In this document: positions 36,004-45,288 of the stretch, piece after piece | Layout of the letters: each line of letters opens with the position of its first letter | How positions within the stretch are numbered: the first letter of the stretch is position 1 | Assembly (NCBI RefSeq): GCF_002101295.1 | Contig: NZ_CP020778.1 | Coordinates: 1,095,001 to 1,159,000, forward strand | From: Candidatus Pelagibacter sp. RS40 | GTDB taxonomy: Bacteria; Pseudomonadota; Alphaproteobacteria; Pelagibacterales; Pelagibacteraceae | Length of the DNA stretch: 64,000 nt | Direction: 5' to 3' | Notes under the pieces: generated by a model | Told to the model about the DNA's origin: nothing | Database searches by the model: none | The model's input: only the letters and a program-made list of their open reading frames with translations | Program-made: the position numbers and the translations under genes

Positions 36004-37543
36004 CAATTTAATTGGCAAAGGAAAATTAATTAAGTCAACTGATTTATGTATAATAGGTGCTGGAACCGTAGGGTTATTTGTTGGATCTTTGCTTGCAGAA
36101 AAAGGTATCAAAGTTTTAATATTAGAATCTGGCGACATGACTCAAGATAGTGAAACTCATGAACTTAATAAAACTATCTATACAAAAAATATTTATCATA
36201 GCTCAAATATTGGACGGTTTAGATGCATAGGTGGAACATCATCAAGATGGGGTGCTGCTATGTTACCTTTTTCTATTAAAGATTTTAAAAATGGAAAATG
36301 GCCAGTAACCTTTGATGAGATAAACAAATATTTAATTAAAGTTGAAAAATATTTTGATTTAAATAGTGGCTCATATTTATTTAAAGATAATTTAAATAAT
36401 ATTAATGATGACTTTATTTTGAAATACGCAAAACTTCCATCTTTTAAAAATAGAAATGTATATAATATTTTTAAATCGACAATTCATGAAAATCAGAATC
36501 TTCAAATTTGGCTAAACTCCACTGTTACTAAGTTTGATAAAAAACTTAATTCTTTGGATAATATAGTTGCTGAGAGCCAAGATGGTTCAAGTATAAATAT
36601 TAAAGCTAAAAATTTCTTAATTTCAGCTGGTGCAATTGAAAGCACAAGGTTAATGTTACTTCTCGATAAACAAAACGACTTTTGTGTATCAAAATTTTCA
36701 CCATCTCTAGGAAAATTTTTTTGCGATCATATTTCAATACCCGTATCAGATATAATTCCTAAAAATATTGATAAATTAAATAAAATTTTTGGCTATCACT
36801 TTGAAAAAAATAGAAATATGAAAAATATTATGTTCCAAATGTCAGAAAATACCAAAATTAGAGATTTCGTACCACCTTTTTTTGCTAGAGTTGTTTTTGA
36901 GGACATGGATGGAGGTTATGAAAATCTAAGAAATTTTTTTAGATCAATTCAAAGAAAAAAAGTTCCAACTTTAAAAGATTTTTTTGGAATAATCAGATCT
37001 TTGAATTGGATATTTAAAGCTCTTAGATGGCGATTAATGAATAAGAGACTTTTATTTCCTCAAAACCCTGCACTTGAAACATATATAATCATGGAGCAAG
37101 AGTCTTTAAGTTTAAATAAAATTTTTCTATCCCGCACTGAAAAAGATTTATTTGGTCAACCAATTGCTATTATTGAATGGTCGGCAAGTGAAAAAGATGC
37201 TGAAAATATTTTTAAAGCCGCAGACTATCTAAAAGATTTTTGGAATAATTCAGATTTAAATGAATATGGAATTTTTAAGATGAAATCAAAATCTGATATT
37301 AAAGAATTCATTAAAAATGCTGATGGTATTCATCATCCGAGTGGATCAACACGTATGGCCAATACAAAAGAAGAGGGTGTTGTAGATAAAGATTTGAATG
37401 TTTTTTCAATTGATAATTTAAAAATTTTATCTACATCTGTGTTTCCATCAGGAGGAGGAGCAAATCCAACAATGACTTTAATGATGCTTGGTTTAAGATG
37501 TATTGATCAATTTTTAGACAAAGAAGATACTAATTTTTCTTGA
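35996..37543 (+). CDS. GMC-family FAD oxidoreductase
   Basis: A 515-residue flavoprotein. The FAD motif is DLCIIGAGTVGLFVGSLLAE with the acidic end of strand 2 in LILESGD; GGTSSRWGAAM follows the usual GMC loop. The C-terminal substrate region has GIHHPSGSTRMA (His pair at about residue 444) and VFPSGGGANPTMTLMMLGLR. The GMC_oxred_C pattern is clear although the middle is divergent. Such enzymes oxidise alcohols or sugars with oxygen or a quinone as acceptor. It overlaps the aldo/keto reductase gene by eight bases and converges on the methyltransferase gene with a 14-base overlap. Confidence 0.85.
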   Translation: MINNLIGKGKLIKSTDLCIIGAGTVGLFVGSLLAEKGIKVLILESGDMTQDSETHELNKTIYTKNIYHSSNIGRFRCIGGTSSRWGAAMLPFSIKDFKNGKWPVTFDEINKYLIKVEKYFDLNSGSYLFKDNLNNINDDFILKYAKLPSFKNRNVYNIFKSTIHENQNLQIWLNSTVTKFDKKLNSLDNIVAESQDGSSINIKAKNFLISAGAIESTRLMLLLDKQNDFCVSKFSPSLGKFFCDHISIPVSDIIPKNIDKLNKIFGYHFEKNRNMKNIMFQMSENTKIRDFVPPFFARVVFEDMDGGYENLRNFFRSIQRKKVPTLKDFFGIIRSLNWIFKALRWRLMNKRLLFPQNPALETYIIMEQESLSLNKIFLSRTEKDLFGQPIAIIEWSASEKDAENIFKAADYLKDFWNNSDLNEYGIFKMKSKSDIKEFIKNADGIHHPSGSTRMANTKEEGVVDKDLNVFSIDNLKILSTSVFPSGGGANPTMTLMMLGLRCIDQFLDKEDTNFS

Positions 37544-38234
37544 AAATTAAACAAAAGTTATTCATCATTATTGTTTTTGGAATAAAAAAAATTGCTAATT
37601 TATATAGAATCCTTTTGAAAAAATTACTTGGTTGATTGATATAAAATAATTTTTCTGAAAGTTGAAATTTGTTTTTATTTGCAAAATTTTCAATTATGGG
37701 TAGAGCGACTTTATATTGAATAAACCACTGGTGTTTGTGTCCAGGTTTTGTATTAATCATCTCTAATCCATGGGTTAAAATTCCTTTTCCAAACAAAAAT
37801 TTTAAGCGAGCAATTAAATAGTCCTCATTTGGCAATCCAACTAAAACATATTTTGAAGATTTATATAAAGCTATTTTAAATAATTTCAAAAAACTATCAG
37901 TGTGCTCTAATACATCCATTAAAGCCACACAATCATATTTTGCCTTTAAATTATTGAGATATTCTTCTGTTTTTTGTGCATCTTTAAAATATTTTACATT
38001 TTTTGATTTTTTTTTTTTATAAATACCAACATTGGCGTCAACACCTAAATAATTAATATTTTTGCTAATAAGTTTTTGTAATATTCCATTACCACACCCT
38101 ATATCTAAAAAACTATTAATATTATTTCTTTTTTTTAAAAAAAATTTAACAAAACTATATCCTTCGTGCGAACTACCTTTGGAATATATTGTATCTTTAA
38201 CTAAATATGTATTATTTAAATTTTTTTTTAACAT
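37530..38234 (-). CDS. Class I SAM-dependent methyltransferase
   Basis: A 234-residue Rossmann methyltransferase with motif I FLDIGCGNGILQKLI (about residue 38), an acidic end of strand 2 in LGVDANVG, and motif IV-like VALMDVLEHTDSFL. The later VLVGLPNEDYLIARLKFLFG and HQWFIQY also fit Methyltransf_11/23-type enzymes that act on sugars or lipids. The target is unknown. A 12-T run at 38027-38038 gives four Lys in a row (KKKK). It overlaps the GMC gene by 14 bases and stands 122 bases apart from the next minus-strand gene; nothing recognisable lies in that gap. Confidence 0.82.
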   Translation of the reverse strand: MLKKNLNNTYLVKDTIYSKGSSHEGYSFVKFFLKKRNNINSFLDIGCGNGILQKLISKNINYLGVDANVGIYKKKKSKNVKYFKDAQKTEEYLNNLKAKYDCVALMDVLEHTDSFLKLFKIALYKSSKYVLVGLPNEDYLIARLKFLFGKGILTHGLEMINTKPGHKHQWFIQYKVALPIIENFANKNKFQLSEKLFYINQPSNFFKRILYKLAIFFIPKTIMMNNFCLIFKKN

Positions 38235-38356
38235 ATTACATAGTTCTCAATGATTTTTTCATAAACAAGTATTTATTTTTCATAAGATTGAACTGTTATA
38301 AATATTTCATATATTATTATGTTTTTGTTTCCAATCAAATATTTTTAAATATCTCA

Positions 38357-39526
38357 TTAGTTAATCATTAATTTTTCATTTATTAAAGACTCCAATTTTT
38401 TAAGATATTTCTCCCAATTATTTTCTTTTGAATAATTTTGTGCATTTAAGGAAAGTTCTTTTAGCAAAATTTTGTTATCTGCTAATAGAGTTAATTTATC
38501 AACAATTGAATTAATACTTCTTATAGGGACAACAAATCCACAATTAGATCTTCTAACAAAATCACCAGCTCCAGTATTTTCAGTTACTATAACAGGACAT
38601 CCAGCAGCTGCTACCTCTAATATTGTATAAGCAAATCCTTCTTCTATACTTGGCAGGACATATGCATGACAGGTATTTATAAGATCATTTAATTTTAAAT
38701 GATTTACATGCCCATAAGTAATAATATTTTCTTGTTGTAATTTTTTTTCATAAAAATGATTATCTGAAGTTTTTGACCCAACAACATGCAGTCTTTTGTT
38801 AGGATGTTTAAATTTTTTAAAAGCTTCAATAAGATAATGCAAACCTTTTCTTACAGATTTAGAAGCTAAAAATAATATGTCAAAGTATGTATTACTTTTT
38901 TTTATATTTTCATTTCTAAAAAAAATTTTATTGTTAACACCAAATTCTATAACTTTAACTTTATCATTTAACTTGTCTCCAAAGGTTGATTTATTAAAAT
39001 TAGATGGAACCAATATCATATCTGCTTCTTCGTACTCTTCTCTTTCTCTATCTAAATACCATTTCTTTATTGGTGTATATTCTAAATTAAGACTTTTATA
39101 CTCTTCTTGTAAAATATTATTCTGAAAATCTATGTGAGTTGAAAGTCTGTCACAGACATAAAACTTGCCTTTGCTTTTAATATTTTTTCCAGATTCAAGT
39201 CCACATTTAGATTGGGCAATTAAAACATCTATTTCATAGTCTTTGTCGATTATTTTTGAGGTAATTTTGTCAATTTGTTTATGTGCATTTATATTTAAGA
39301 AATGATCAATTTGTTTAAATGATTTGAGTTTAGCTATAGGTTCTCTTAAAACTCTTGTTAAACCATGCGCTACCACAAATCTTTTTGGAATTCCTTCTTT
39401 TTTTAATTTAAACCACGGATATCCAGAAATAATTTTTGATAATTGATTTTTTTTATATAATTCTTTTCCTATTTCAAAATGGTGAAATTTTCCTGCCGAA
39501 TTCAGCAGATATTTTCTTTTTTTCAT
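38357..39526 (-). CDS. Glycosyltransferase family 4
   Basis: A 389-residue GT-B enzyme. The N-terminal half includes HHFEIGKELYKKNQLSKIIS and a CDRLSTHIDFQNNIL segment; the C-terminal half has LFLASKSVRKGLHYLIEAFK, LHVVGSKTSDN and the donor block LPSIEEGFAYTILEVAAAGC followed by PVIVTENTGAGDFV. This is a standard GT4 arrangement. Its start shares one base with the stop of the upstream asparagine-synthase-like gene, so the minus-strand genes from 43372 down to 38357 run as one coupled block. Confidence 0.85.
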   Translation of the reverse strand: MKKRKYLLNSAGKFHHFEIGKELYKKNQLSKIISGYPWFKLKKEGIPKRFVVAHGLTRVLREPIAKLKSFKQIDHFLNINAHKQIDKITSKIIDKDYEIDVLIAQSKCGLESGKNIKSKGKFYVCDRLSTHIDFQNNILQEEYKSLNLEYTPIKKWYLDREREEYEEADMILVPSNFNKSTFGDKLNDKVKVIEFGVNNKIFFRNENIKKSNTYFDILFLASKSVRKGLHYLIEAFKKFKHPNKRLHVVGSKTSDNHFYEKKLQQENIITYGHVNHLKLNDLINTCHAYVLPSIEEGFAYTILEVAAAGCPVIVTENTGAGDFVRRSNCGFVVPIRSINSIVDKLTLLADNKILLKELSLNAQNYSKENNWEKYLKKLESLINEKLMIN

Positions 39527-41319
39527 TAATTATTATTAAACATGTTCTTGTACCAAAGACCATAACTATAAGTTCTAAAAAAAATATCATAATTTTTTTT
39601 ATTATTTGTAAGATTTATTAATTTTTCATTATTAATTAGAGGTATATTTTTAAAGTCATAAAATATCATCTCTTTCATTTTATTTAAATCTTTATCTATA
39701 TATCCATATAGGTTTGAAGCAAATGCGAATTTAGGTTTATTTTTTAAGTATAAAGCCATCATAGAATGATTTCTTAATAGAGATTTAGTTCCGTTTTTAA
39801 AATGTCTTTCTCTTAATAATTCAGATGCAAAAAGATTTATGTCATCATATAAAAAAGGAACTCTGCATTCAATTCCATATGCCATAGAATTTTTATCTTC
39901 ATAATCTAAAAAGGATTGCATTCCCCAATGAGACTTAAAATTTAGGATAATATTTTCCAAAATATTATTATCAATTTTTTTGTAGAAATTAAAATCCTTA
40001 TAATCACAATCAATATTAAGGTGTTTAATTCGCTTTTTTAATTGAAATTGTTTATTTTTATTCAATAATTTAATATTGATTATTTCTTTAATTGATCGCA
40101 AAAAAAAATTTGTTGTTGGATTGAATTTTTTAAATTTATTTATTTCTTTAAAAAACTTAATGAAGTTAAACCTAGTCAACAAATCAGCTAAATAACCATA
40201 TACATGCAAAGAGTATCCTAAAAAGTTTTCATCACCTCCATTTCCAGTAAACAGAACTTTGAATCCATCCTCTGAAACTTTCTTACATAAAAAATTGTGC
40301 ATAGTACTAGAAGCGTCTGGTGTAGGCTGATCTAGATCGTATATTGTTTTTTGATGATGACTAAAAAAATTCAATTCATCTTCAAATACATAATGCTGTT
40401 TAAACTTGTAATCTTTAACTATTTTTTTAATATTTTCATTTTCAACATTTGGCTTATTTAATATAGATGAAAATGTATGTATTTCTTTATCTTTTAAATT
40501 GTTCTTAAGGATAATGCTTAATAATGAAGAATCTAAACCTCCTGATAATAAACAGGCAACTTTTTTATGTTCCGTTATAGTGTGATATTTGACCGACTTA
40601 TCAAAGATTTTTTCGAATTCATCATCATTTTTTTTAAATAAATTTTTTTTTTCGTTTATGTATTTGTGTATTTTAAAGCTTCTATTATTTAAATCATAAA
40701 CTACAAGATTACCAGGTTCTAGAATTTTAATATTTCTTATTAGAGTATTGCTAAATCCAATCAATTGACGATGTGCAATAAAATTTACTACTTCATGCTC
40801 ATCTAAAACAATAGATTTTTTAACATGAATGTTCTTTAATAAAGTTTTGATTTCAGAGGCAAATATAAATACATTTGAGTTGGCAAAATAAAATAATGGT
40901 TTAATTCCAACTCTATCTCTAACAATTAGGATTCTATTTTTATTTTTATCATATATTGCAATTGCAAACATGCCCTTAATGTAATCAGTAAAATTTAGAC
41001 CAAACTTTGAGTAAAGTTTTAAAATAATTTCTGTATCAGTATTACTTTTCAAATCTTCATTTGAAAAAAATTCTTTTTTTAGATCTTTGTAATTATAAAT
41101 AGAGCCATTAAAAATTATAACATTTCCTGTGTTATCATCTGTCATAGGTTGTTTGGATTTATCAGATAAATCCATTATTTTTAGTAAAGCATGCATAAAA
41201 CAGAAATTTTTATGTACAAAAAGATTTTGACTGTCGGGACCTCTATGCTCCATTGATTTGAGCATTAGATCTCTCTCAGCAGAACTATATTCACCTATAA
41301 TACCAGCTAAACCGCACAT
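39526..41319 (-). CDS. AsnB-type glutamine amidotransferase (copy 2)
   Basis: A 597-residue class II amidotransferase with Cys2 in MCGLAGIIGEYS, then EHRGPDSQN, FNGSIYNYKDLK and VRDRVGIKPLFYFA in the glutaminase half, and CLLSGGLDSSLLSIIL, FTGNGGDENFLGYS and GIECRVPFLYDDI in the synthetase half. It is clearly a different protein from copy 1 at 28553 although from the same family, so the island makes two separate amidotransferases. Likely roles are asparagine synthesis or amidation of sugar acids (inference). It lies one base after the FkbM methyltransferase gene in a minus-strand block. Confidence 0.88.
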   Translation of the reverse strand: MCGLAGIIGEYSSAERDLMLKSMEHRGPDSQNLFVHKNFCFMHALLKIMDLSDKSKQPMTDDNTGNVIIFNGSIYNYKDLKKEFFSNEDLKSNTDTEIILKLYSKFGLNFTDYIKGMFAIAIYDKNKNRILIVRDRVGIKPLFYFANSNVFIFASEIKTLLKNIHVKKSIVLDEHEVVNFIAHRQLIGFSNTLIRNIKILEPGNLVVYDLNNRSFKIHKYINEKKNLFKKNDDEFEKIFDKSVKYHTITEHKKVACLLSGGLDSSLLSIILKNNLKDKEIHTFSSILNKPNVENENIKKIVKDYKFKQHYVFEDELNFFSHHQKTIYDLDQPTPDASSTMHNFLCKKVSEDGFKVLFTGNGGDENFLGYSLHVYGYLADLLTRFNFIKFFKEINKFKKFNPTTNFFLRSIKEIINIKLLNKNKQFQLKKRIKHLNIDCDYKDFNFYKKIDNNILENIILNFKSHWGMQSFLDYEDKNSMAYGIECRVPFLYDDINLFASELLRERHFKNGTKSLLRNHSMMALYLKNKPKFAFASNLYGYIDKDLNKMKEMIFYDFKNIPLINNEKLINLTNNKKNYDIFFRTYSYGLWYKNMFNNN

Positions 41320-41320
41320 A

Positions 41321-42040
41321 TTAAAGTTTATCTTTTCTTTTAAACAATATATCTCTCTGTAAAAAATTAGTTTTATTAATCTTTGTATTTTTAGTTGATT
41401 TGAGTGGAAAAAAATTCCTCTTTTTTAAATAATTGATAATTTGTTTTTCTGTAGCTTGATTTTTATAAATTTTGCTTTTGGAAACTTCTATTAAAAGATA
41501 GTTTATTCTTTTAAGTATTTTTAATGATCCTTTTAAAACCTCCAACTCATATCCCTGAACATCTAATTTTAGTATAATTGGCTTTTCTAAATTTTTGTTA
41601 GATAAAATAGCATCTAATTTGAAAATTTGTATTTCTCTTCGTTCTATAATTTTATAATCATGATTTGGAGAATTTGGTTTATTAAATTTATAGAAGGATG
41701 AACTATCTTTTCTTTTTGTGATAAAAAAATTTTTTTTGCTATTTTTTTTCCCAATTGCAAAATTATAAAAAATAATTTTTTTTTTAAAGCTGAATAATTT
41801 TTTTTGTTTTTGTATTTCTTCTTTAATAGGTTCAAATGAAAATATACTAATATTTGGGAATAATTTTTCCAATAAAAGCATAAATTGACCTTTATTTGAT
41901 CCCACATCTATAAGTGTTTTAATTTTTTTTATGGATTCAAATAATTTTAAAAGTTCAATATTTGCTGCAACACCATTTACTAAACCATAAATCCATAATT
42001 TGCTTTTACACAATATAAAGATTTTTTTTAACAAAATCAT
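41321..42040 (-). CDS. FkbM-family methyltransferase
   Basis: A 239-residue protein. The FkbM pattern is LIDVGSNKGQFMLLLEKLFP (motif I), IFSFEPIKEEIQKQK, then the diagnostic KLDVQGYELEVLKGSLKIL and LLIEVS. FkbM enzymes put methyl groups on hydroxyls of sugars or polyketides. It starts right at the end of the Wzx flippase gene (42041) and is followed one base later by the AsnB-type gene, so the three are probably translated together. The Lys content is extreme in the C-terminal part. Confidence 0.88.
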   Translation of the reverse strand: MILLKKIFILCKSKLWIYGLVNGVAANIELLKLFESIKKIKTLIDVGSNKGQFMLLLEKLFPNISIFSFEPIKEEIQKQKKLFSFKKKIIFYNFAIGKKNSKKNFFITKRKDSSSFYKFNKPNSPNHDYKIIERREIQIFKLDAILSNKNLEKPIILKLDVQGYELEVLKGSLKILKRINYLLIEVSKSKIYKNQATEKQIINYLKKRNFFPLKSTKNTKINKTNFLQRDILFKRKDKL

Positions 42041-43372
42041 CTAAACTATTTTTATTTTTTTGTAATATTGGTAAGTAAAATAACAAACAAAAACAAAAAT
42101 AAATAAGCTACTCATGAGATTAATATAAAAATAAAAATAAAATGAATAATCCATATTAAATAAAATATAAGTAGCAAAAAGAGTCGTTAGAGAAAAAAGT
42201 AAACTAATCATAGTTGTTTTAAAAAATTTATTCACAGCTTTAATTAAAACCTCTATAGAATTATATAGATTAAAGAAAAATGACTCCATTACAATTAAAA
42301 ATAATAACATAAAAGTTAAGTCGTATTCATAATTTAACCAAAAGCCATATATTTCCTTACCAAATATTAAAGAACATAAAATATAAAATAAGAGAATTAA
42401 TAAAGTAAATTTTATTTGGGTTTTAAAAATTAATATCAAATGATTAAATTTTTTTTGTCCAAAAGATTTTGAATATTCATAATAAAGAGAACTGTTAAAT
42501 ATATCTAAAAACCTATTAGGCAAATAATAAAATAATGTTTTTGTAGTTGATATTAAACCTACTATTGACGGACCAAAATAAAAACCACTAAGGATTAGAA
42601 TACCATTATTTTTTATAATATTTGATACATTTTGAAAATAGAAACTTAGGGATAGTCTGAATAAAAATTTGATATATTTAAAATCATAATTGGAAAAAAT
42701 AAGTGATAATTTTTTTTTATTATTTCGGTAAATAAAAAATAAAGTTAAATTTTTAAGAAAATTTATAATTAATAAAATAATTGCTGGATAAATTAGTTCA
42801 CTAAAAAATATTCCACTTAAAGGTATTAATATTTTAATCATTACCTCATAGGACAAAGTGATATAATTATATATTGCAACATTACCAGTATAAGTTACAC
42901 CGATAAAAAAAAAGTTGTCTAAAATTGTAAAATAAAATGCAAGTATAATTAATAATAAAATAGAATCTAAATTATTAATATCTATATTACTAAATATTTC
43001 GATATTAGAGTCTTGAATAAAAAAAATACCTAAACTTAAAAGTGTAAAAATAATCATGTTGAATAAAACTAAAAAAAATGAGTTACAAAAAATTTTGTTA
43101 ACTTCTATATATTTTTTTTTTTCGAAATTCACTGACATCTCTGTACGTGATGCAAACGAAACATTGATATTAAAAATAGACAAAGTAGTTGGAATAGATG
43201 ACAAAAATAACCAAACACCAAAATTTTCTACTCCCCATGTAAATAACATTGCAGGAGGATAAACAATCTGGATTAATGTTTGAAAAGAAAAAACTGAAAA
43301 AAAAGATATTATATTATTCGTAAATCTTTTGTATTGTAATTTTGTATAATTTAAAAAATTAGTATTTTTCAT
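42041..43372 (-). CDS. Polysaccharide flippase (Wzx-like, PST/MATE-type)
   Basis: A 443-residue polytopic protein with about 12 membrane helices. It has the layout of Wzx exporters, including the first-helix region SFQTLIQIVYPPAMLFTWGV, LFLSSIPTTLSIFNIN and FASRTEMS, and later FGPSIVGLISTTKTLFYYLP. It should flip lipid-linked repeat units to the periplasmic face for the Wzy-like polymerase. It is the first gene of the minus-strand block that continues with the FkbM, AsnB-type and GT4 genes. The 234 bases upstream (43373-43606) hold no recognisable gene. Confidence 0.8.
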   Translation of the reverse strand: MKNTNFLNYTKLQYKRFTNNIISFFSVFSFQTLIQIVYPPAMLFTWGVENFGVWLFLSSIPTTLSIFNINVSFASRTEMSVNFEKKKYIEVNKIFCNSFFLVLFNMIIFTLLSLGIFFIQDSNIEIFSNIDINNLDSILLLIILAFYFTILDNFFFIGVTYTGNVAIYNYITLSYEVMIKILIPLSGIFFSELIYPAIILLIINFLKNLTLFFIYRNNKKKLSLIFSNYDFKYIKFLFRLSLSFYFQNVSNIIKNNGILILSGFYFGPSIVGLISTTKTLFYYLPNRFLDIFNSSLYYEYSKSFGQKKFNHLILIFKTQIKFTLLILLFYILCSLIFGKEIYGFWLNYEYDLTFMLLFLIVMESFFFNLYNSIEVLIKAVNKFFKTTMISLLFSLTTLFATYILFNMDYSFYFYFYINLMSSLFIFVFVCYFTYQYYKKIKIV

Positions 43373-43606
43373 AAATTTAAATTATATTATATTTTCGTAA
43401 ATAATTTTTAATTAAATTGATAATGATTTCTACAATAACAATAATACCAATGTTTGCTGAATATTATCTTGGTCGATTAATCAAAATTGACGCTAAAGAA
43501 TTCATTTTAATTAATAGAGAAATAGTTAAAAGTAAAAGTTTGTGTAAAAAACAAAAAAAAATTTCTACATATAATAATTTATCTTACAGTCTAAATAATT
43601 GTAAAT

Positions 43607-44365
43607 ATGTTACCTAAAAATTTTAAACCTAGTGCAAATTATGCTCTTGTTAGGTTAGGAAAAGATAATGATGGAGGATATCTTATTTATAAAGAGTCTA
43701 TAGAAAAAACTAAATTACTTTTATCATTTGGTATATCTGATGATTTCTCTTTTGAAAATGATTTCAAAAAAAAAAATAATTGTCCAATAATTGCTTTTGA
43801 CCCTACTACGACAAATAAATTTTTTTTGAAAAAAATTATATTTAATTTTTTCAAATTTGAATTTAAAAATTTTTTAGGCGCTATATTTAATTTTTATAAT
43901 TTTAAAAAATTTTTCAATAAAAAAGAAAATTTACTTGTACAAAAAAAAATAGGTGTAGGTGGCGGTTTAAACTATGAGACAATCACATTTGATCAAATCC
44001 TTGTGCTTTCAAAAGTAAATTCAAATTTTTTTTTAAAAATTGATATAGAGGGATCAGAATATAGAATTCTCGATGATTTAGTTAAAAATTCAAAATTAAT
44101 AGTTGGTATAGCCATAGAGTTTCATGATGTTGATTTACATCTTGAAAAAATCTCAAATTTTATTGAAGAAATAGACTTAGATTTAGTTCATATTCATGCA
44201 AATAATTATTCTAAACCAGATAAACGAGATATTCCTACCGCAATTGAATTAACGTTTGCGCGAAATCCAATTAAGATCGGTAATAACTTAAACTTACCGC
44301 ACAAATTAGATCAAAAAAATGATCCAAACTCAAAAAATATAGATCTTTTTTTTACTGAAAATTAA
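43607..44365 (+). CDS. FkbM-like methyltransferase
   Basis: A 252-residue protein. The N-terminus reads ANYALVRLGKDNDGGYLIYK, a block seen in a branch of FkbM-related proteins in marine bacteria. It continues with LLLSFGISDDFSFENDF, FDPTTTNKFF in place of the acidic strand, and the FkbM-type FLKIDIEGSEYRILDDLVKN and IAIEFHDVD. The SAM loop is less standard than in the FkbM gene at 41321, so catalytic activity is likely but not certain. It is adjacent, without a gap, to the WecG/TagA gene and may share its promoter. Confidence 0.75.
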   Translation: MLPKNFKPSANYALVRLGKDNDGGYLIYKESIEKTKLLLSFGISDDFSFENDFKKKNNCPIIAFDPTTTNKFFLKKIIFNFFKFEFKNFLGAIFNFYNFKKFFNKKENLLVQKKIGVGGGLNYETITFDQILVLSKVNSNFFLKIDIEGSEYRILDDLVKNSKLIVGIAIEFHDVDLHLEKISNFIEEIDLDLVHIHANNYSKPDKRDIPTAIELTFARNPIKIGNNLNLPHKLDQKNDPNSKNIDLFFTEN

Positions 44366-45088
44366 ATGAAAGAATATGTTTTTTTTGGAATTAGATTTAT
44401 TGATGGTGATTTTAAATCAATAAAACTTTTAATTGATAAAGGTGGGTTGCTAGTTTTGCCAGCTGCACCTGCATTAAAAGAAATTGATAATAATATAAAA
44501 TATCATAATGCGCTTAAACACGCCGATATAGCTTTATTTGATAGTGGTTTTTTTTGTATATTATTAAATTTTTTAAAAAAGATAAAAGTTAAAAAGTATT
44601 CAGGATTAAAATTCTTAAAAGAATTTTTATTATCGCAAAAAAATACATCAAATATGATTTTGTCAATTGACCCTTCAAATAAAGATAAAATAATCAATAA
44701 TAAATATCTTAAATCTATTGGCATAAAAAATTTCTTTCATTATATTGCGCCTATTTATCAATCTGATCTTATTGAAGACAAAGTTCTCTTAAACATTATA
44801 AATAAAAGAAAACCAAAGTACATAATCATAAATTTAGGAGGTGGGACACAGGAGTTATTAGGTAGTTATTTAAAAACAAATTTAAATTATAAACCATCAA
44901 TTATATGTAGTGGAGCAGCAATAGCCTTTTTTACAGGGCAACAAGCCAGAATACCGTTATTTTTTGATAAAATTTATATAGGTTGGTTGATTAGAATAAT
45001 ATTTAACCCGTTTGTATTTTTACCAAGATACACTAAGGCCTTTAAATTAATTTTTTTGATGAAACATATTAAAAATAATAATAATTAA
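44366..45088 (+). CDS. WecG/TagA/CpsF-family glycosyltransferase (GT26)
   Basis: A 240-residue enzyme. It has the pattern of WecG/TagA proteins: LVLPAAPALKEID with an ALKHADIALFDSGF segment, then YIIINLGGGTQELLGSYLK, IICSGAAIAFFTGQQARIP and FLPRYTKAFKLIF near the end. These enzymes add an N-acetylmannosamine-uronic acid or N-acetylmannosamine-type residue in lipid-linked glycan assembly. The sugar used here is unknown. It starts directly at the stop of the FkbM-like gene, and 200 A/T-rich bases with no visible gene follow. Confidence 0.85.
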   Translation: MKEYVFFGIRFIDGDFKSIKLLIDKGGLLVLPAAPALKEIDNNIKYHNALKHADIALFDSGFFCILLNFLKKIKVKKYSGLKFLKEFLLSQKNTSNMILSIDPSNKDKIINNKYLKSIGIKNFFHYIAPIYQSDLIEDKVLLNIINKRKPKYIIINLGGGTQELLGSYLKTNLNYKPSIICSGAAIAFFTGQQARIPLFFDKIYIGWLIRIIFNPFVFLPRYTKAFKLIFLMKHIKNNNN

Positions 45089-45288
45089 ACAATAATCAAT
45101 CATAGAGCGTAAAAAAACAAAAATTTAAATATAATTATTAATTAAAAATAAGTAATTTTGTTTTTTTCAAAAAAAACTAAACTTTAAAATAGACTTTACA
45201 AAAGAATTTGAATCAGATTAATAATTTTTTTGATATTAAATTCATATATAAAGTTTAATAATTAATAATATTTTAGATTTATTTAAAG

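Noticed and set aside
43423-43617. Short plus-strand ORF (64 residues from ATG) upstream of the FkbM-like gene
   Set aside because: No recognisable domain, overlaps the next gene by 11 bases, and the composition is that of A/T-rich random frames. It may be a remnant but cannot be supported.
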